From positions 682,001-746,000 of the forward strand of contig JBAJFG010000446.1 in the NCBI GenBank assembly GCA_037903475.1: 64,000 nt of DNA, read 5' to 3'. The notes beneath the pieces were generated by a model. It worked only from the letters and a program-made list of their open reading frames with translations. It ran no database searches and was not told the origin of the DNA. Both the position numbers and the translations under genes were made by a program. Shown one piece after another: positions 11,826 to 25,418 of this stretch; position 1 is the stretch's first letter; each line of letters opens with the position of its first letter. This DNA comes from Ancylostoma caninum (Eukaryota; Nematoda; Chromadorea; Rhabditida; Ancylostomatidae).

Positions 11826-12727
11826 CATACTTTGAGAGTCCCTGCAGAAGTCTTTCATGAGTTCACAATAACATCTTTTTGCAAGTGAAGTACTCAACAA
11901 ATACTTCAAAGACCCCCTGCTCAACGTTCTCGAAATTCCTTGCACTCCAAACCAACCCAAACGTGAGCGGATCTTTAGAAGTGAGTTGGTGAGAAATCCA
12001 TAAGCAGAGACAGCGCAAATATTATGAACTCAATTGGTAATATCGGAAGCTTACGTAGCAACTATTTTTATCCCGGTCAATAAACGTTGCAGTGGAGAGC
12101 ACTCAGACATTCAGAAACTTTGAGATTTTCTTCAAGTTTAGGCATGAGTACCTAGAATTTTCCCCGCTCATGTAGTTACATGAATCGGAAAATCGAAGCA
12201 TCAGAGTAAAAGTGAGTATGTAGGTAAAACAGGGTCAGCTCCAAGCGATGTTATATATTTAGAAACATTCTTCGCTCTATTATCTCTCATACTTTCTAAA
12301 ATTAGTTCCAGACTATGTATCAGTTTTGGAGATTGTTTCTATGGACTCTCGTCTTAGAAAGCAAGTTGAATTTTCACTTATTTTTGCTAAAAAGTTCATC
12401 TTTTGTGTATCGCCAACGCACGGTTGACTGCAATCGAATAGACGGAATAACTAAAACGGAATAAACATCTCATATGCTTTTAAATTTTAGAAGAAACTGG
12501 CATACGAACAAGAATCGGCATGGGATGCCCCAAAAATAAGCGTGAGCTGCTACATGGAATGGCAAGGGGCGTGGCTGGCGAGAAGGTCGGATTGTGCAGA
12601 GTAAATAATTAACGGAGAAGCCTTAGAAACATCTCGCCTTTCCTGAAAAGAACTTTGGTCATGGTCTTTTGATTTTTAAGGGTTTCGATCTCTTATACGG
12701 TATTTATTGAAACCCACTGGTGAGCGT
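11826..12727. other. no supportable gene
   Basis: Only short frames without domains are present; nothing repeat-like with clear ends was seen. Confidence 0.35.
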
Positions 12728-12955
12728 AGGACAATTTATACGAGCTGCGTGTGTCAATTTCGCAAGTATATGCACGCATCTACTTGCGAAGGGTTTTCCA
12801 TGAAGACCGGTAAACGCGGCATGCACATTCTCAGTGAAGCGAACACGCGGTAACCGTGAAGCTGCAAACGCGTCCGTCTGAGCTGCGACTGAACCCTATC
12901 CTTCATCATATAGACGCAAGTGCGTCAGTCACATGCATCCAGTATAAACTGCCCT
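12728..12955 (+). mobile_element. MITE of the GGGCAATTTATAC family
   Basis: The termini AGGACAATTTATAC and GTATAAACTGCCCT form imperfect inverted repeats. Internal words GAAGACCGGT, CGCGGCATG and GTCTGAGCTGCGACTG are shared with the copy at 35301-35565 and a weaker one near 44630-44860. No target duplication is obvious here. A plus-strand frame just downstream (about 12967-13126) stays open after a CTTGCAG but has no recognised domain. Confidence 0.6.
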
Positions 12956-13343
12956 TGTAACCTTGCAGTGATTAGCCTTAGGCCCCACATGCGGCAAATC
13001 TCATTCGGAAAAATGGAGGTCCCTGTTGAAAATGCAGTCCCACTAGCGGACTCTGTTACTCTCGAGATTTCCACAGCAGCAGTTCACTTGGGAGAATTGA
13101 AAGCGGTCGGGAATCCTATTCTATGATGGCTTTTTTCCGAGAGTTATGGGATTCTCCACATTTGTGGAAGATGACCAGTGCATCATCACAAATGAGCCAC
13201 GGTTACAGCGCGATTTTCGACGTTACGAGACGTGTTCGCTATGTGCAAAGTATGGGTCCAAACCATAATCGGTTCGACCCTCGTAGAAAGATTATAGAAC
13301 GTGGCAACATATCAGAATAGGACAATGTGGCAAAGAAGTGCTT

Positions 13344-13607
13344 AGCCACTGGGGAGGGGTGTGGGAAAATAGTGGAACTCCGCCACTTCGCGGTTTAGGA
13401 TGGAAGAATAAAAATAGTAAAAGTACCAACTTTAATATTAAATAATCAATAATAAACATTTGAGAAGTGATGGTAAAAATGGAAGATTAACAATAAATTG
13501 GAACAAAGCTTTTACTTATTCTACGGAGTATTTTAAAAAAATCGGCGACCCATTCGCGAAAGGAGGGAGTGCGTCCTTTCCCTGCGACTGCCACTAGGAT
13601 CTTATGA
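13344..13607 (-). mobile_element. hAT-type MITE, older subfamily
   Basis: The segment begins CCACTGGGGAGGGG, contains TCCGCCACTTCGCGG, an AT-rich middle and GGCGACCCATTCGCGAAAGG, and ends GACTGCCACT. The order matches the hAT MITE at 42724-42990 (same orientation), but the termini have lost the CAGTGGCGGACGC consensus. Confidence 0.5.
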
Positions 13608-16600
13608 TTTCTTATGATATTTATATCCCAGAATCAAAAGAAAGTAACCCCATACTTTTAGAGCATTCCGATCCTTTGTACTGCTTTTAATACATGTATG
13701 TTCTCTAAAAGTGTAGTCTTACAACTCTTAGCTTTAGTCCATTACGTGCAGCAAAAACATCTTATTTTAAAGAGCTTAACCCTCAGAATGGAAGGAGAAG
13801 GAAATTGAAGAGCGGAAGATGTAAAAGGAACAAGGAAGAGGATAGAGCGGAAGGTATTTGATTTCGTTTCCATTAGCCAGCTGAGCGTAAAAAGTTGTGT
13901 TGAGCAAGGAGTACAAAAACAGTCAATTCAAAAGGCGGAAGTTCAAATAAGAAAATGTACAGAAAAGAGGAAGTGGAAAGGGGTGAAAAAGGAACGTAGT
14001 GGTGGTGACCGAAGTGGTTTCTCACTAGTTTACGTGACTTTATGTGGGTTAACGTCTGTTGCCTTCTTGCCGCCACTTTAATAATTATCCTATAGTATCT
14101 AGATGTATTTTAAATAGGTTGTGTGTTTTGTGTGGACAGTCCCTTCATCATCTCCATAATGTATCACACAACGTTGTAAAAAGTTTCGAAGAACGCCACA
14201 CTCGAGCTCGGACACTTGCAATCCAGGTTCACTATGGAATCTTCATTGTACAGTTTTGCACAGTATTGTCGATGGCGCTTTCAGAGCCAGACAGTCTTCC
14301 ACCCGCCATGATTATTAATCCTCAGAGCCCTGTTCTCTGATGCTTGAGGAAATGTAAAGCTTGTCAATCCACCTGTTTAATTTTGTGTTTTAATGACTGT
14401 TTTTTGTTGTTTTGCGATGCTTAATCTGTTACGCAGCTGGCGTGATATGTATGAAGACGAGAAAAACATACGGGATTCTTCTGTGAAAATGAGATACATG
14501 GACAACTAGCACAATAGGCAACGATAAATGAGCTTGAATTGGAGAGAAAATTAATTATATGTAGTGTTGGGAAGAGTTGTGGGAATTAAAGCCAAGACTG
14601 TTTCACTAGTTTTAGAAATTTTTGCAAGGATGATAAGCATTTTGTTTAAATAGATGACACGTACATAGATGTTATCTGAAAAAGAACCAGCATGATCGTT
14701 GTTATTCAGCGTATATATGGCATGTAGTTTGAACTGTTGGAATGGATCCGTCCGCCTCCAAGGTGAATCGCCTGTATCTATGCATAGCCGAGGCAGATAC
14801 TGTCATAATCATGGAATGTGCTCTTCTACAGCACAACCGGGGCAGCCATTTCGCATCTGGAACGGCTCCGTACCTGGTCCTCCCCAAAAGGGCACACCAA
14901 CAACGTTTTTGGCCTTCGCGGTTCTTCAGCCACATATTTCAACTGGGTTTGCTTGAGACATATGAACAGGAAAGATTGCAATTTACAGGTACGAATGTTC
15001 AAGGAGATTTTTTAAAAATTTTCTAGGATTAAACTCGATTTGTACATATACGAATTATTGGGACAGTCTCAAAGATCTTTTCTTCGATAGAATTGCGCAT
15101 GTCATTTTGTTGTCTAGTCTGATTAAATACTTGTGCTATGGAATGACCAGAAAACTGAGAAATGTCCTGATAATTTTGGATCACCCTAATATTTTAGGAC
15201 CAATCGAGAAAATTCGGTCATGGCGTCCTACGAAAACTGTGCTTAGCTAACTTCTCTTACTGTAGACCGTCGGAGTTTGCGCTATATTTCTTAGTCCAGA
15301 ATTCAGGCAGGGACAAAAATTCACTCATTTATTTACTCATTTTTCATTTGTATTCAACGATTTAAAGGCAGACCGGAGCCGACGTTCTATTTTCTACCAA
15401 AAATCCTCAAGTTCTATCTTGTTGCGCATACCCTCGAACTTCTTTCTCAGACAGACTTGCAGAAGGACCAGCATTGTTGATATTGTGGAACACAGAAGGA
15501 CCGCAGAAGAATATTTTTCTATTGATATTAATCTTTGACCTAAATTTATTCGTGATTATATCATGTCTGTATTTTATATCATCCTTAATGAAACATGGCT
15601 GTTTCTCTGCCACATGTAGGACCTACTCACAGACTAAAAGTTCGTTGATTCGCTTCTAGTATCAACATATGAGATGTGATCTATGAATAAATGAGATAAT
15701 GCTGGTGCACAAAGCCGAGCGGTGACTCAATATGTTATGGCCTAAGGATCGCTACTGTGCCTAACCCTGGGCTAAACAAAATATAAAGTGCCATATATGA
15801 ACGTAGGAAAATTCTTGCCAAGCATCTAAAGTTCCAAAATGAATAAGCAACAAGCATAACTCTTACAGCAGTATAGATATTCACGTCGAGCCTCAGCGAT
15901 TCACCAGGATCAATGTTTTATGGGGTGAAAGAGAGGGCAGCAGTTCAACGGTGAAAATAGGGAACTTGAGATGTGTACGCGAGCATCAACAGAAAAAACA
16001 CATCAATTAGGGTTTTTAGAGTTCACTGGTCCATAGTAGTGCGTTGGCTTAGCTAAGCAGTGCAGAGGCTCACATTTACTTAGTTTACGGAAACAGGAAG
16101 CGGCAAGATGAAAGGTGAAGGATGGAAGGAAGATTACCTTTGAGGCAAAAAAAAAAACTCAAAAATGAGATAGAGATGCTTTTAAAGGAGACGAGAAGCT
16201 CCATCAGCTTGTTGCTTTTGAAATCCTTCTTGAACTGAAGCTAAGGTGCTACTGTTCCTTCTCTGCTGATCACGAAAATCTTACTATGTAGCCATAATAG
16301 GGGATCCATAGATACGAATAACGGTGTCAAAATTCACATAAAATCATGTGTTGAACCATAGCCGAGATTGATACACTTCTTCCTTCCTTTTCGACAAACG
16401 TTTCGGCTTAATCGCCTTCTTCAGGGCCTGAAAGGCTTATACAATTCGTGGACAACCAAACCAAGTGCATCACTAGAACTACCAAATTAAGTGCATCATT
16501 AGATCAAGTCAAAAGCCCAACTCGTTGTTTTTCAACCGTTAAACACAAGATTTTAAACGAATCCGGAACACGCCGAATTAATGGACAATCGTATATGGTA

Positions 16601-17592
16601 TTAAAGTTGTTTTCTTTGGGCGTATTTTCCGAAATTTCAGTTCCCTTTTGTTGTTGGTAACTCCACCTTTTCCTTCCTTTCCTCCACTCTAGTTTACTCC
16701 CATCATACCGCTTGAGTGTTTTTATAATTGAGAGATTCGGAAAAGAGAGTTATTGTTCCTAACACAGCGAGTAACAATCGTGATATGAAGATTGCTGCAT
16801 GAGAGTTGCTTCCTAAAGTGCGCCTGTGGCAACAATTAAAATGCTTTCCACTAGTCATAACCTTGGCGAACGCTCAAAAGAATGGAGGAGTCCAATTCTC
16901 AAAACGAGATAATTCAATTCGTGTATGAACGTGCGGTACATGTTGTGCTTTGCAGTGTCCAGAAAACATCCGTCTAGCTCTTGAAATTTTCCCAAACAAC
17001 CAAATACTAGTGGTAGTGGCTTCCGGGAGAATCTAACAGAGAAACTATAGAAACTCCGAACTGTCTAAATTTAGACCGAAGTCGTGGAGCTCGACGCCTC
17101 TCCAGAAGCATTATATAGTGAAACAGGACTCATAAGAAACCCTAATGTGGATATAGAAGGCGTGAAAGAAGAGGCATTAGAAGCCATCATAAAGTTGCCG
17201 TGAAACTGATAAACGATGGTAACATGTGTTGAAGCCGTTGGCAGTGTTTTTAATTCTACTAATGCTCGTTGACCAGGCGGTGATTGCTGATTGGCAAACA
17301 CCTAGGAAAGAAAAGAGCATTGAGCCAATCAACTGGGAATAATATGTCCAATTTCCTTAGGTCTCAAAAATTGGGATTGCCTTGGGAAAAGCATGAGCGG
17401 AAATTCCGAATCTGTTGTGCCGTATGAAATGAAGGGAAGCGGTGTTGCGTACCACTAATTAAAGGCTGACGATTTAGCATACGTACGTTCCCAAATAAGA
17501 TCCACAGCAGCTCGACCCAACCATTTTCTGGAATCGCGACATTGCGTTGCCGTTGTGGCAATTTATTTTTGGATTTCCGTCATAGCAGCTTC
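13608..17592. other. gene-poor stretch
   Basis: No gene could be joined. A 94-codon plus-strand frame at 14059-14340 and three overlapping frames at 14699-15026 have no domain I can name. One of them contains SLNCWNGSVRLQ, vaguely like the start of a nematode Cys-rich secreted protein. At 16393-16420 the words AAACGTTTCGGC and CCTTCTTCAGG resemble a motif common at ends of retroelements, but nothing else supports one. Confidence 0.3.
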
Positions 17593-17871
17593 CATTGGCG
17601 GACGCGGGACGGGAGGGCGGGGGGGGGGCTCGAGAATGGGTCGACAAATTTTTGAAATTACTTTACAATACACACAAAAATCTTGTATTAGTTTACTTTT
17701 ACTTGCTCATTTTTAATATTATTTTCAATATTATTTTTATTAATTATTAATTATTATAATTAATATTTTTATTAATTTTATTTTCCGTGTGGGTCCTAAA
17801 TGGCGAAGACCCCACTTTTTTTCTCCCGCTGCCCCCCCCCCCCTCTCCCTCACTTTCTGCGTCCGCCACTG
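17593..17871 (+). mobile_element. hAT-type MITE, 279 bp
   Basis: The termini are CATTGGCGGACGC (one change from CAGTGGCGGACGC) and GCGTCCGCCACTG. The flanks GCAGCTTC (17585-17592) and ACAGCTTC (17872-17879) form an 8-bp target duplication with one difference, the length expected of hAT insertion. The interior is a poly-G tract, GAGAATGGGTCG, a long AT-rich core and TTTTCCGTGTGGGTCC. No coding capacity. Confidence 0.85.
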
Positions 17872-17879
17872 ACAGCTTC

Positions 17880-20800
17880 TTCAATGGACAAAATGCTTAT
17901 ACAATGAAAAAAAAAAACAAAACATTGTCGAAATATCTGTACCAGGGCGCGGAGTGATCGCGCTGCTACTTGCCTCAAGGCCGCAAATTCGTCAGCTCCA
18001 TGGACACTCAATTTTTGCACTTATGTTTTTCACCTCGGTAATTCATGAGAGGGTAACAGGGAAGGGGGTGAATAATTGAGAGCATTGGAATATAGACGTA
18101 GATGGTCGGGGTCACTCGTCCATTCTGTGTGAACTTCGCCTGTTGCAGCCAAGGCTCCCCCACACCACTTCAGCATTGTCACCTGGGGTAGCATACATGA
18201 AATGAAGCAAGTGTCTAGAATGGCCGCATGGATTTTTTTATTTCTAATGCTTGCAGATTAGATGGAATTAGGTTGACAAGAAAACTTGAGAACTACTCTG
18301 TGCAATTCTTCAGAAAGAGAATAGGAAGCGAGAAAAAAACCAGATAAATTTCAAAAAGGATTCCACCAGTCCAATATTTCCACTAGAAACTTAGAGGATA
18401 CTTGTTGAGGGACTGAGACTTGAGGATAAATATCTTCTTTTTCTTCTTTTCCCTAAGACTTTGGACCCCAAAACACCAGAGTGGAGTGCAGAAGTGACGC
18501 ACTTACTATGTGGGATAGTTGCTCGAGAGCATTAATAAAGCCGAAGCTCCATGGAATGAAGTGTGGCAGGTGAATTATGAAGGTCTTGCAGCAAAACGTG
18601 TGTTATTGGGCGCATCTCGTAATGATGCAGCTGGGAATAACTACGCTGATTCTTTCCAAATCCAGACAGAATGGGCGTGACCACTATCCGTGGATTCCAT
18701 GTTCCATAAATGCGTCAACACCACGACTTCTAGCAGTAACCACAGATGATTCGTTTATGGCCAAAATCTGATGTGGATTGGCCCAACAACGCAAAAAATG
18801 TCTCTCCGTCTTCATAGCGAGGATTTTTATGCTAATATGTGTGCAGTTTCCCCTGGAAAGGAAACGTGTACTCTTCTAATACATACTCGAGTCACCTTAA
18901 TTGTCTGCTTGGGAAATTACGCTAACCTCATTCAGAGGCGATGTCTGACTACAAATAGGGTCTAGTACATTTTTGAACGTGTTCATCCTCCCCTCGTTCA
19001 GAGTACCTCTCATTCTTGGTCAATGAATTCTCCAACTAAAATTAGGCCCGCAAAGTGTCCTCGGCCCAGACTAATGGATACGATTAGCTGCATAAGGTAT
19101 GCCCGCGGTAATTGTGATGAGCTAGCCGATGAGATGGCCTGGCTCTCCTTGCAGGGGAAGAAAATGCTCGGACAAAAGTTAACAAATGGAATGGATTGTT
19201 GAGCAATGACCAACAGGATAAAAGCAAGTTTTATGACTAGATAGCTAGACATAAGCAGAGTGATAAATTCGGAGAGATACCATTATTCAAAGCATTCAAG
19301 AGAGATTTCAGCCATCCGCGGATCGGCTTCACTGGTTCTTTGAATTTTAAGCAAATGATAGAGTTCCACGTTTCCGCTGACATCATTGAAATAGGAGTCA
19401 TTAAACTAAATGGGAAATATGCGTCCATTGCGAGATTCATTAAGAAATGCGCTATTGTCCACGGAGTTTAGTTGTGTGTGAAAAGTGAGAATGCGCCTGC
19501 CATCAAAGAATCAAAAATTCCACCACGTGGCATGGCATGTGGAGAAATCTGAATGCGTGTGTGAGAATTTCTGGGTATTCCAATCGAATATTGTTATAAA
19601 GGAAGTCATTCTGAGGGGGGGGGATTTTTTTGTGGAGAATAAACAAAAAGAATTTATTGTGAAAGTTTGGAACTTTTTTCCTCTGCAAATCATGGCGCAT
19701 TTTTTGACGTGTTGTTTACAAGGTATTGATTCGCTTTTCAGAGAACTTTATAAGAAGAGCAACTGAAATTTCAGAATTTCCATTCCACCTGTTTCATGTC
19801 GTTAGAGAAGGTAAAACTGCAACCGAACACTACCGCTGGTCATGCATAGTATTGAGAGATTTTTTGCCGCCTCTGCTGACTACATCCGTGCTGCGATCGA
19901 AAACTCGAAAAAGGCTCTGAACTTGGGTAACTGAACCGAAGCTGTGGCTCCAATCGATCTAGCGACTACCGTGCCCCTCATACCTGGAATCAAAAGTACA
20001 GAAGGCAGAAGCTTGCCTCCGTTCTCAAAGCTTTGTTTGACAGAGAAAAGGTCCAAAAACATTGGCGAATTCAAAGTTGGGGTGGCCGCTGTTTCAGGTT
20101 ACAGTGCTGCACATTCCTTGGGAAAGTAGTCTCTCTTTGTGGGGGATCTCGAAGGTTTAAAAATACTGAGTCCTTAGCATCTTAAGAGGAGGTGTCGTAG
20201 CTTCCTTCTAAAAGAATATTTTGTTCCTTGCAAAAACGCGAATTCTCGATTTATCACCCTAGTACTGCGTATCACTAAGCAATTCCTATTGGACAAAGTG
20301 TTAATATGAGCTCTGGGGATTCTTTTCGGAGGCCACATAAACAGTAATTAGTTGGTCTATTTGTAGCTATGCAAAGAACACATCCTATCACGGGATGTGT
20401 TGAAGGGTAATATCGCAAGTTGGAATTTTACCTATCTTGTTTGAAGACATATTAGCCAAAGCTATGTACTAGTGTGGGCGGACAGGCAGCACAGATAGAA
20501 GCGATTCGCTAACTCGCTCCTAGAAATGAGTAGCTTAACCCTTTCAAAAACGGGGTTTTTGCCACTATTGTGACTTTTATGTTCATTACCATGTTATGAG
20601 AACACCAGGATCTGTCAATATTTCTAAGAGGCGTGGTGGTCCGGGACCGAAAATCAGTCCCTCTCCCGCTTATGGAATTTTACGAGATATCTGCCTGCAA
20701 GATCGAGCACATTTTGAGCAATCTGCAAATAGACTGACCCATACTCGAGTTCAAAATGAACTCTAGTTGAATTCCTCACTTTTTGTAGTCTTGATTAGCA

Positions 20801-22112
20801 AGGTGAGGCCATCAAGATGATATGGGCTAGTATGAATGCGTACGTTTTAGCAGAAACGTGCAAAGTATGGAAAAAAAAGAAGAGAGGCATCTCGATATTT
20901 TGTCACTATTCGTGGTGACAACATCAATCAGCTGGGACGAAAATATTGCGAAGTTATCACAAAGCAGACAAGCAGCGTGGGTTAGGATGAGTGAGTCGTT
21001 GAACAGAGGCACGTCGTTCCCTTAAACGACGTCTGCTTTATGTGATAAACACATCCGACGAAGAGCAGAGATCGCTGGACGCGAGAGCAGGGAAAAGTGC
21101 GGAAATGAAAGTGACGCGCTGGTGCTTGCGATATGGAGCTGTTGGGCAACGGAGGACGATGGTTGTTTTTCCGCTCAGCTTATGAGAAGTCAGCTGGTCG
21201 AACTCTCTCTGAGAGTTCTAAAGTCGTACACCTGCTGAGACGAAGCAAAATGTAGAGCAAAATGGATTTCCACCAATTTGAAGTGAACTCGAATTTAATG
21301 TTCTGGTTGATGTCAAATGTTTTCTAAGAACTATGTGAATCTTCCGGAAAAACATGAGGGGGGGGGGGGGGGGCCGCGAGGTCGAAGCCAAACAGCGAGA
21401 AGGCACTAGTGAGCAATGGTGCTACACCTTCAATCACCGTTGGATTTTCAATGTTAATGGCGGGTATTCCATGCACTTCTATTCTTAGAAGCTTTTATGG
21501 TATCCCACAAGGACTCCCCTACCAATGACGTTGTGAACTACTTTTTGAGTATTCATTTCTAACTATTATAATTCAAATAAATATTTTTATACTAGCCTTT
21601 AAACGCCTCTCCACCAATCTACGCCGAACACTGACCTACGTATGTATGTGTTTGGTACATGTAAGTACACGGAATGTAAAATACTTAGAAACAACTGCGA
21701 CGGAACAATTTTCCTTCCTTCGATATCACAACTAAATTCAAAACCGGTTTTTTCTTGTTCATTTTCCAAGCAGCATGTTACAAGAACCACATTCTGGGAT
21801 GTTCGCGTATTTTTGCATTGGGAATAAGTCGGAAGCTGGGAGGACTGCGTAATGCTAAAAATTGTGATGGCAAGGGCGGTAAATATGGCCTGGCCATGCT
21901 TACGTAGTTGTTCAAAAATCTGGCAAAAAGAGTTAAATGCTTGAAACATTGTGGAATTCGAAACTTCTAAGTTAGGCACTGGGAATTTCCATTATGGAGT
22001 TGCATAAATCTAGTGCACCATCTCTTAAAAATGAGGGTGCACTTCATGCGGACCACGATGAACAGCAAGTTCTTCTTCAAATACTATTGGGCGGAGGAGG
22101 GGGGGGGGGGGG
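17880..22112. other. gene-poor stretch with poly-G tracts
   Basis: No supportable gene. On the plus strand 19246-19470 reads about 70 open codons (IPLFKAFKRDF, later IEIGVIKLNGKYASIARF) with natural-looking composition, but the minus strand is open there too and I recognise no family. Homopolymer G runs lie at about 19614-19622, 21359-21374 and 22099-22112. Confidence 0.3.
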
Positions 22113-22336
22113 AGGCATAAAGCAGTGGTAAGAGGCGTGCTGTTCGGTCGCAGTGCTGGTTCGAACCAGCTCGAGGCCAACCAAGCCCTTCATCCCCCCG
22201 CCCCTGAGGGGGAGAGGAGGCTTGTTGATAATGATCCCAGCAATTCGTGTATTAGGCACATACGCATTCAATACCTCTACGATGTTCAGATGAAGTCAAA
22301 TGCGTGATGAAGTCCACAGCCGGGATTGATTAACAC
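22113..22336 (+). mobile_element. tRNA-derived SINE
   Basis: An A-box-like AGCAGTGGTAAGAGGC near 22121 and a B-box GGTTCGAACC at 22158-22167 mark a tRNA-type internal promoter. The body (AGGCCAACCAAGCCCTTC, then ACATACGCATTCAA.ACCTCTACGA, then GGGATTGATTAAC) matches the SINE at 42629-43188. The head does not fold as a full tRNA. Confidence 0.75.
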
Positions 22337-25190
22337 AGAATACTCTCCCCTTTCATGATTAGAGGAGCTGGAGGGGGGGGGGGGATTCAGAAATTCAAAC
22401 GCGAGGAGATCCTACTCCAGGTTTATCCAGTTTCTTAGCCATTTCCCCAAAGCATGAAGTAAACCATTCTCGTTTCATCTATCGCTCTATTTCCCCATTC
22501 ATTGTTCTATACGACGGCAAGAAAAAAACCTTATGGGCATTCGTTACCCCAGAACAAGGGACACTCCAGAAATTTCGATCTACCTTTTATGTCATCTAAA
22601 CAGACAAATGTTCAAAACTGAGACTCAATGTGAGAAAGTTTGCTTTCTTACATAATTGTGCCATGATTTCAGATATTTCATTCCAGTATTTTCGCATGGG
22701 GAGGCTGCGCCAGTTGCAAGCTCATGTAATGAATAGCCAGTGGAGCAGATTACGAGGAATAAGGAGAACTAATAAACTTAAGTGGAACAAAATCAGCAGG
22801 AGTTACAAACATCTTTGATATTTGAGCTAGGCTAATCTTATTTCCACCTCTGAATCCGCAGGAAAGCTATTAGAAGATAAGGATTACTGTAAACAACACC
22901 AGAGTTAAACTAGAAACTGGGAAGTAACACCATGGGCGGCCATCCGATACGCATCTCATTAGTTGCTAATTATATGCATCGCAACTCCTCAGCTTGCCAC
23001 GTAAGCGGCGAGTAAATAAATAAAAACAACGCCTTAGCGGTTATTCGCACGAGAAGCAGCGAAGAATGTTCTCATATCCTTATATAGATTTACCGGGTTA
23101 TCGCCACTAAATCTCAAATTTTTTCTTTTCTATTGATTGCTCTGGAAAAGGAAGTGGATGGCCACGCAAAAGACTTGCATGAGACCGTATTGAAACAAAA
23201 AATTAGGAGTCACAGTTGCAATTTGTGTGACTATGCGAAGGAAACTTTTAGTTACCCTCGACTGAATTGGAAAGGTGCTTTCGCTGTTAAAATATAAACA
23301 CTTTGTGTAAATAGCGGGCCTGTTTGAAGAATAAAAGTGGCAAAAGCGAACATTGTTGCTCCACTTCGTGCGCTTACTGTTGTGAACCAGAGGTGATAGT
23401 AAACCCACTGGAATTGTGAAATGACGATAGCCGTTAACCGGCAACTGGCTCCCTGAGTAAGGAGAGCTCTCGAAAAGGAAATGTGACCTTTAATGACCTA
23501 AATAAGCAGATCTAAGTGTAGTTGTTGAATACCAGGAAGAAACCGGAAGCATAGTTCCAGATGAAATCACAGTTCAAAGTCGAACAGTGAGCTTACCGTT
23601 TGAACTTCCTGCCAGTTTGAAACGACGATGAGAAGGGGAGGAAAATGTTTTGCGGCGCGCAGACGCAGACAGTGACCTCGTCTTTTCGCAAAAAAGTCAT
23701 ACAGAGGAATCTCCATGTACTCTGGTTTTTGAACCTTGGCATTTTTGTAGAAGTTAGAGGCTGGCCCTGTCGAAATCCTCGACCCCGAATTGAACCACTA
23801 ACAGTGGAACAGACTCTTAGCACATCACAAAAGTTCAAGAACACAAAGAATTGTGACTTAGCTGGGAGGAAATCCAAATCGAAGTCGAGAACACTACAAA
23901 CACAACAGTCTTGCATGCGCCAGCGCATACAGACGGCGGTCGCTTGGTACAAGCGTGTATGACCTTCCTGTGGCGGGACCCATGAGTGTGAGACGGAGTG
24001 CGCTCACTCGCACTGGATACAGCACAAGATTTCGTGGATTTCCCGTTGTTTCGCGCTGTTTCACTGTTGGATATGAGTTCCAGGTCCCTCAAAACCCCAA
24101 AATCCACCAAAATCTCGAACACGAAGATTTGAGCGAGAGCTGCATTCAATGTTGTACTTCTGCGCTAAACTAAGTTGGTAGACATACAGAGGACTTTTTG
24201 CTCATAGTACGAGTTAACAGTTATAGCCAGTCGAGCATGCACTGACGCCTTTTCGGTGATGACGCCATTCCGGCTATACCCAGCTGATCGATGTTACCAC
24301 TACTTGCATCATCATGACCTTCTGCCGGAGATCGTTAACGATCCCGATTTCGGCACGGAAGTATATTTTTGAGGGTAACACATCAGAGTGAGGTCATGCG
24401 GAAAGAGATTCACCGGCCGCTTGATTATAATGCTCACACGAACGCCGTTACGCGTGGCGTCTATGGTTCAGAGGTACGTCAGCATACTCTCATAGAATTT
24501 TCTCTATTTTTTCCGGAAAAGAAAAAAAACTAGAAACTCTGTGCATAGATACAAATGCTGCTGAATAGTCACACTCGCAGAAAAAATAGGCTTCTGTTCT
24601 GAAATTAGTTCAATTGTCGCCAACAGTGTGTGAAATAAACTTCCATATGATTGGTAAAAGCAGATTTTAGGTACCATACTTTAGGAAGACTACATTACGA
24701 TACAACATGGACGTGATTTTTGTGTTTCGTATGTCAGATGACCACCGTGTACAAATTTTCAGGAAATCTCGCAAGATTTACACCAGAATATGCAGATTCG
24801 GTCCATGGATTCGTTGCCTGCCGGGCGCGTATCTGCAGGTGATTACGGCAATCCTTTGAACCCTTCCGTATCGTCGCCCCAAAAAAAGATGCATAGTGAC
24901 CGTTTTGTGTTCTTTCGCTCACTGCCGTTTGAAATTTCCTGTCTACCATATTGTAGAATTTGTTTCATGCCCTGCAAGGCACTAACTTGCTCCAAGGACC
25001 AATGGCTTCTTTGAGTTCTCCACAGAGAGGTGCTATGTGGTTTGAGAACAAACCCATCTAAAAGTAATCTTTAAGACATGTTACATCAGGAATGGTCATC
25101 AAAAGCAGGTTCGACTGACTGAGTAGTCATTTGGCTCTTTCTGAGCATAAAGGTTACTTAACAGCAAGTGTGCCTTTATTTTCAATACAG
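22337..25190. other. no supportable gene
   Basis: A poly-G run lies near 22373-22383. Overlapping frames at 23593-24173 on both strands look like a diverged dispersed repeat (words shared with 9279-9640) rather than a gene. Nothing else was recognised. Confidence 0.3.
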
Positions 25191-25418
25191 GTTTCAAAAA
25201 AGGAGTTTTCTTTTTTTCCAAGAATAGAAAAATTCTGCGGGATGATCATACCGATTGAAATTGAGTGTCCTAGCGTCAATAAATCTACTGACGACTGGAT
25301 GAAAAATCAACCAATTGTTAAAACTAGTGATTTTGAATATACAATTACTTTTGGTGCACAACATTGGAGCAAAACCTACTCGCTTTTCATGGGCAGCGGA
25401 TATCTAACCTCATGTTAA
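25191..25418 (+). CDS. possible terminal exon, unknown protein
   Basis: A strong acceptor, TTATTTTCAATACAG, is followed by 75 open codons and TAA. The frame begins VSKKEFSFFPRIEKFCG and contains EIECPSVNKSTDDWM and FEYTITFGAQHWSKTYSLFM. The composition looks protein-like, but I could not find the preceding exon, and I recognise no domain. It could be a chance open frame in AT-rich DNA. Confidence 0.3.
   Translation, partial: VSKKEFSFFPRIEKFCGMIIPIEIECPSVNKSTDDWMKNQPIVKTSDFEYTITFGAQHWSKTYSLFMGSGYLTSC

Noticed and set aside
19246..19470. Galectin-like exon (IEIGVIKLNGKYASIARF)
   Set aside because: A loose resemblance to the galectin VNG strand only; carbohydrate-binding residues are absent and no splice partners were found.
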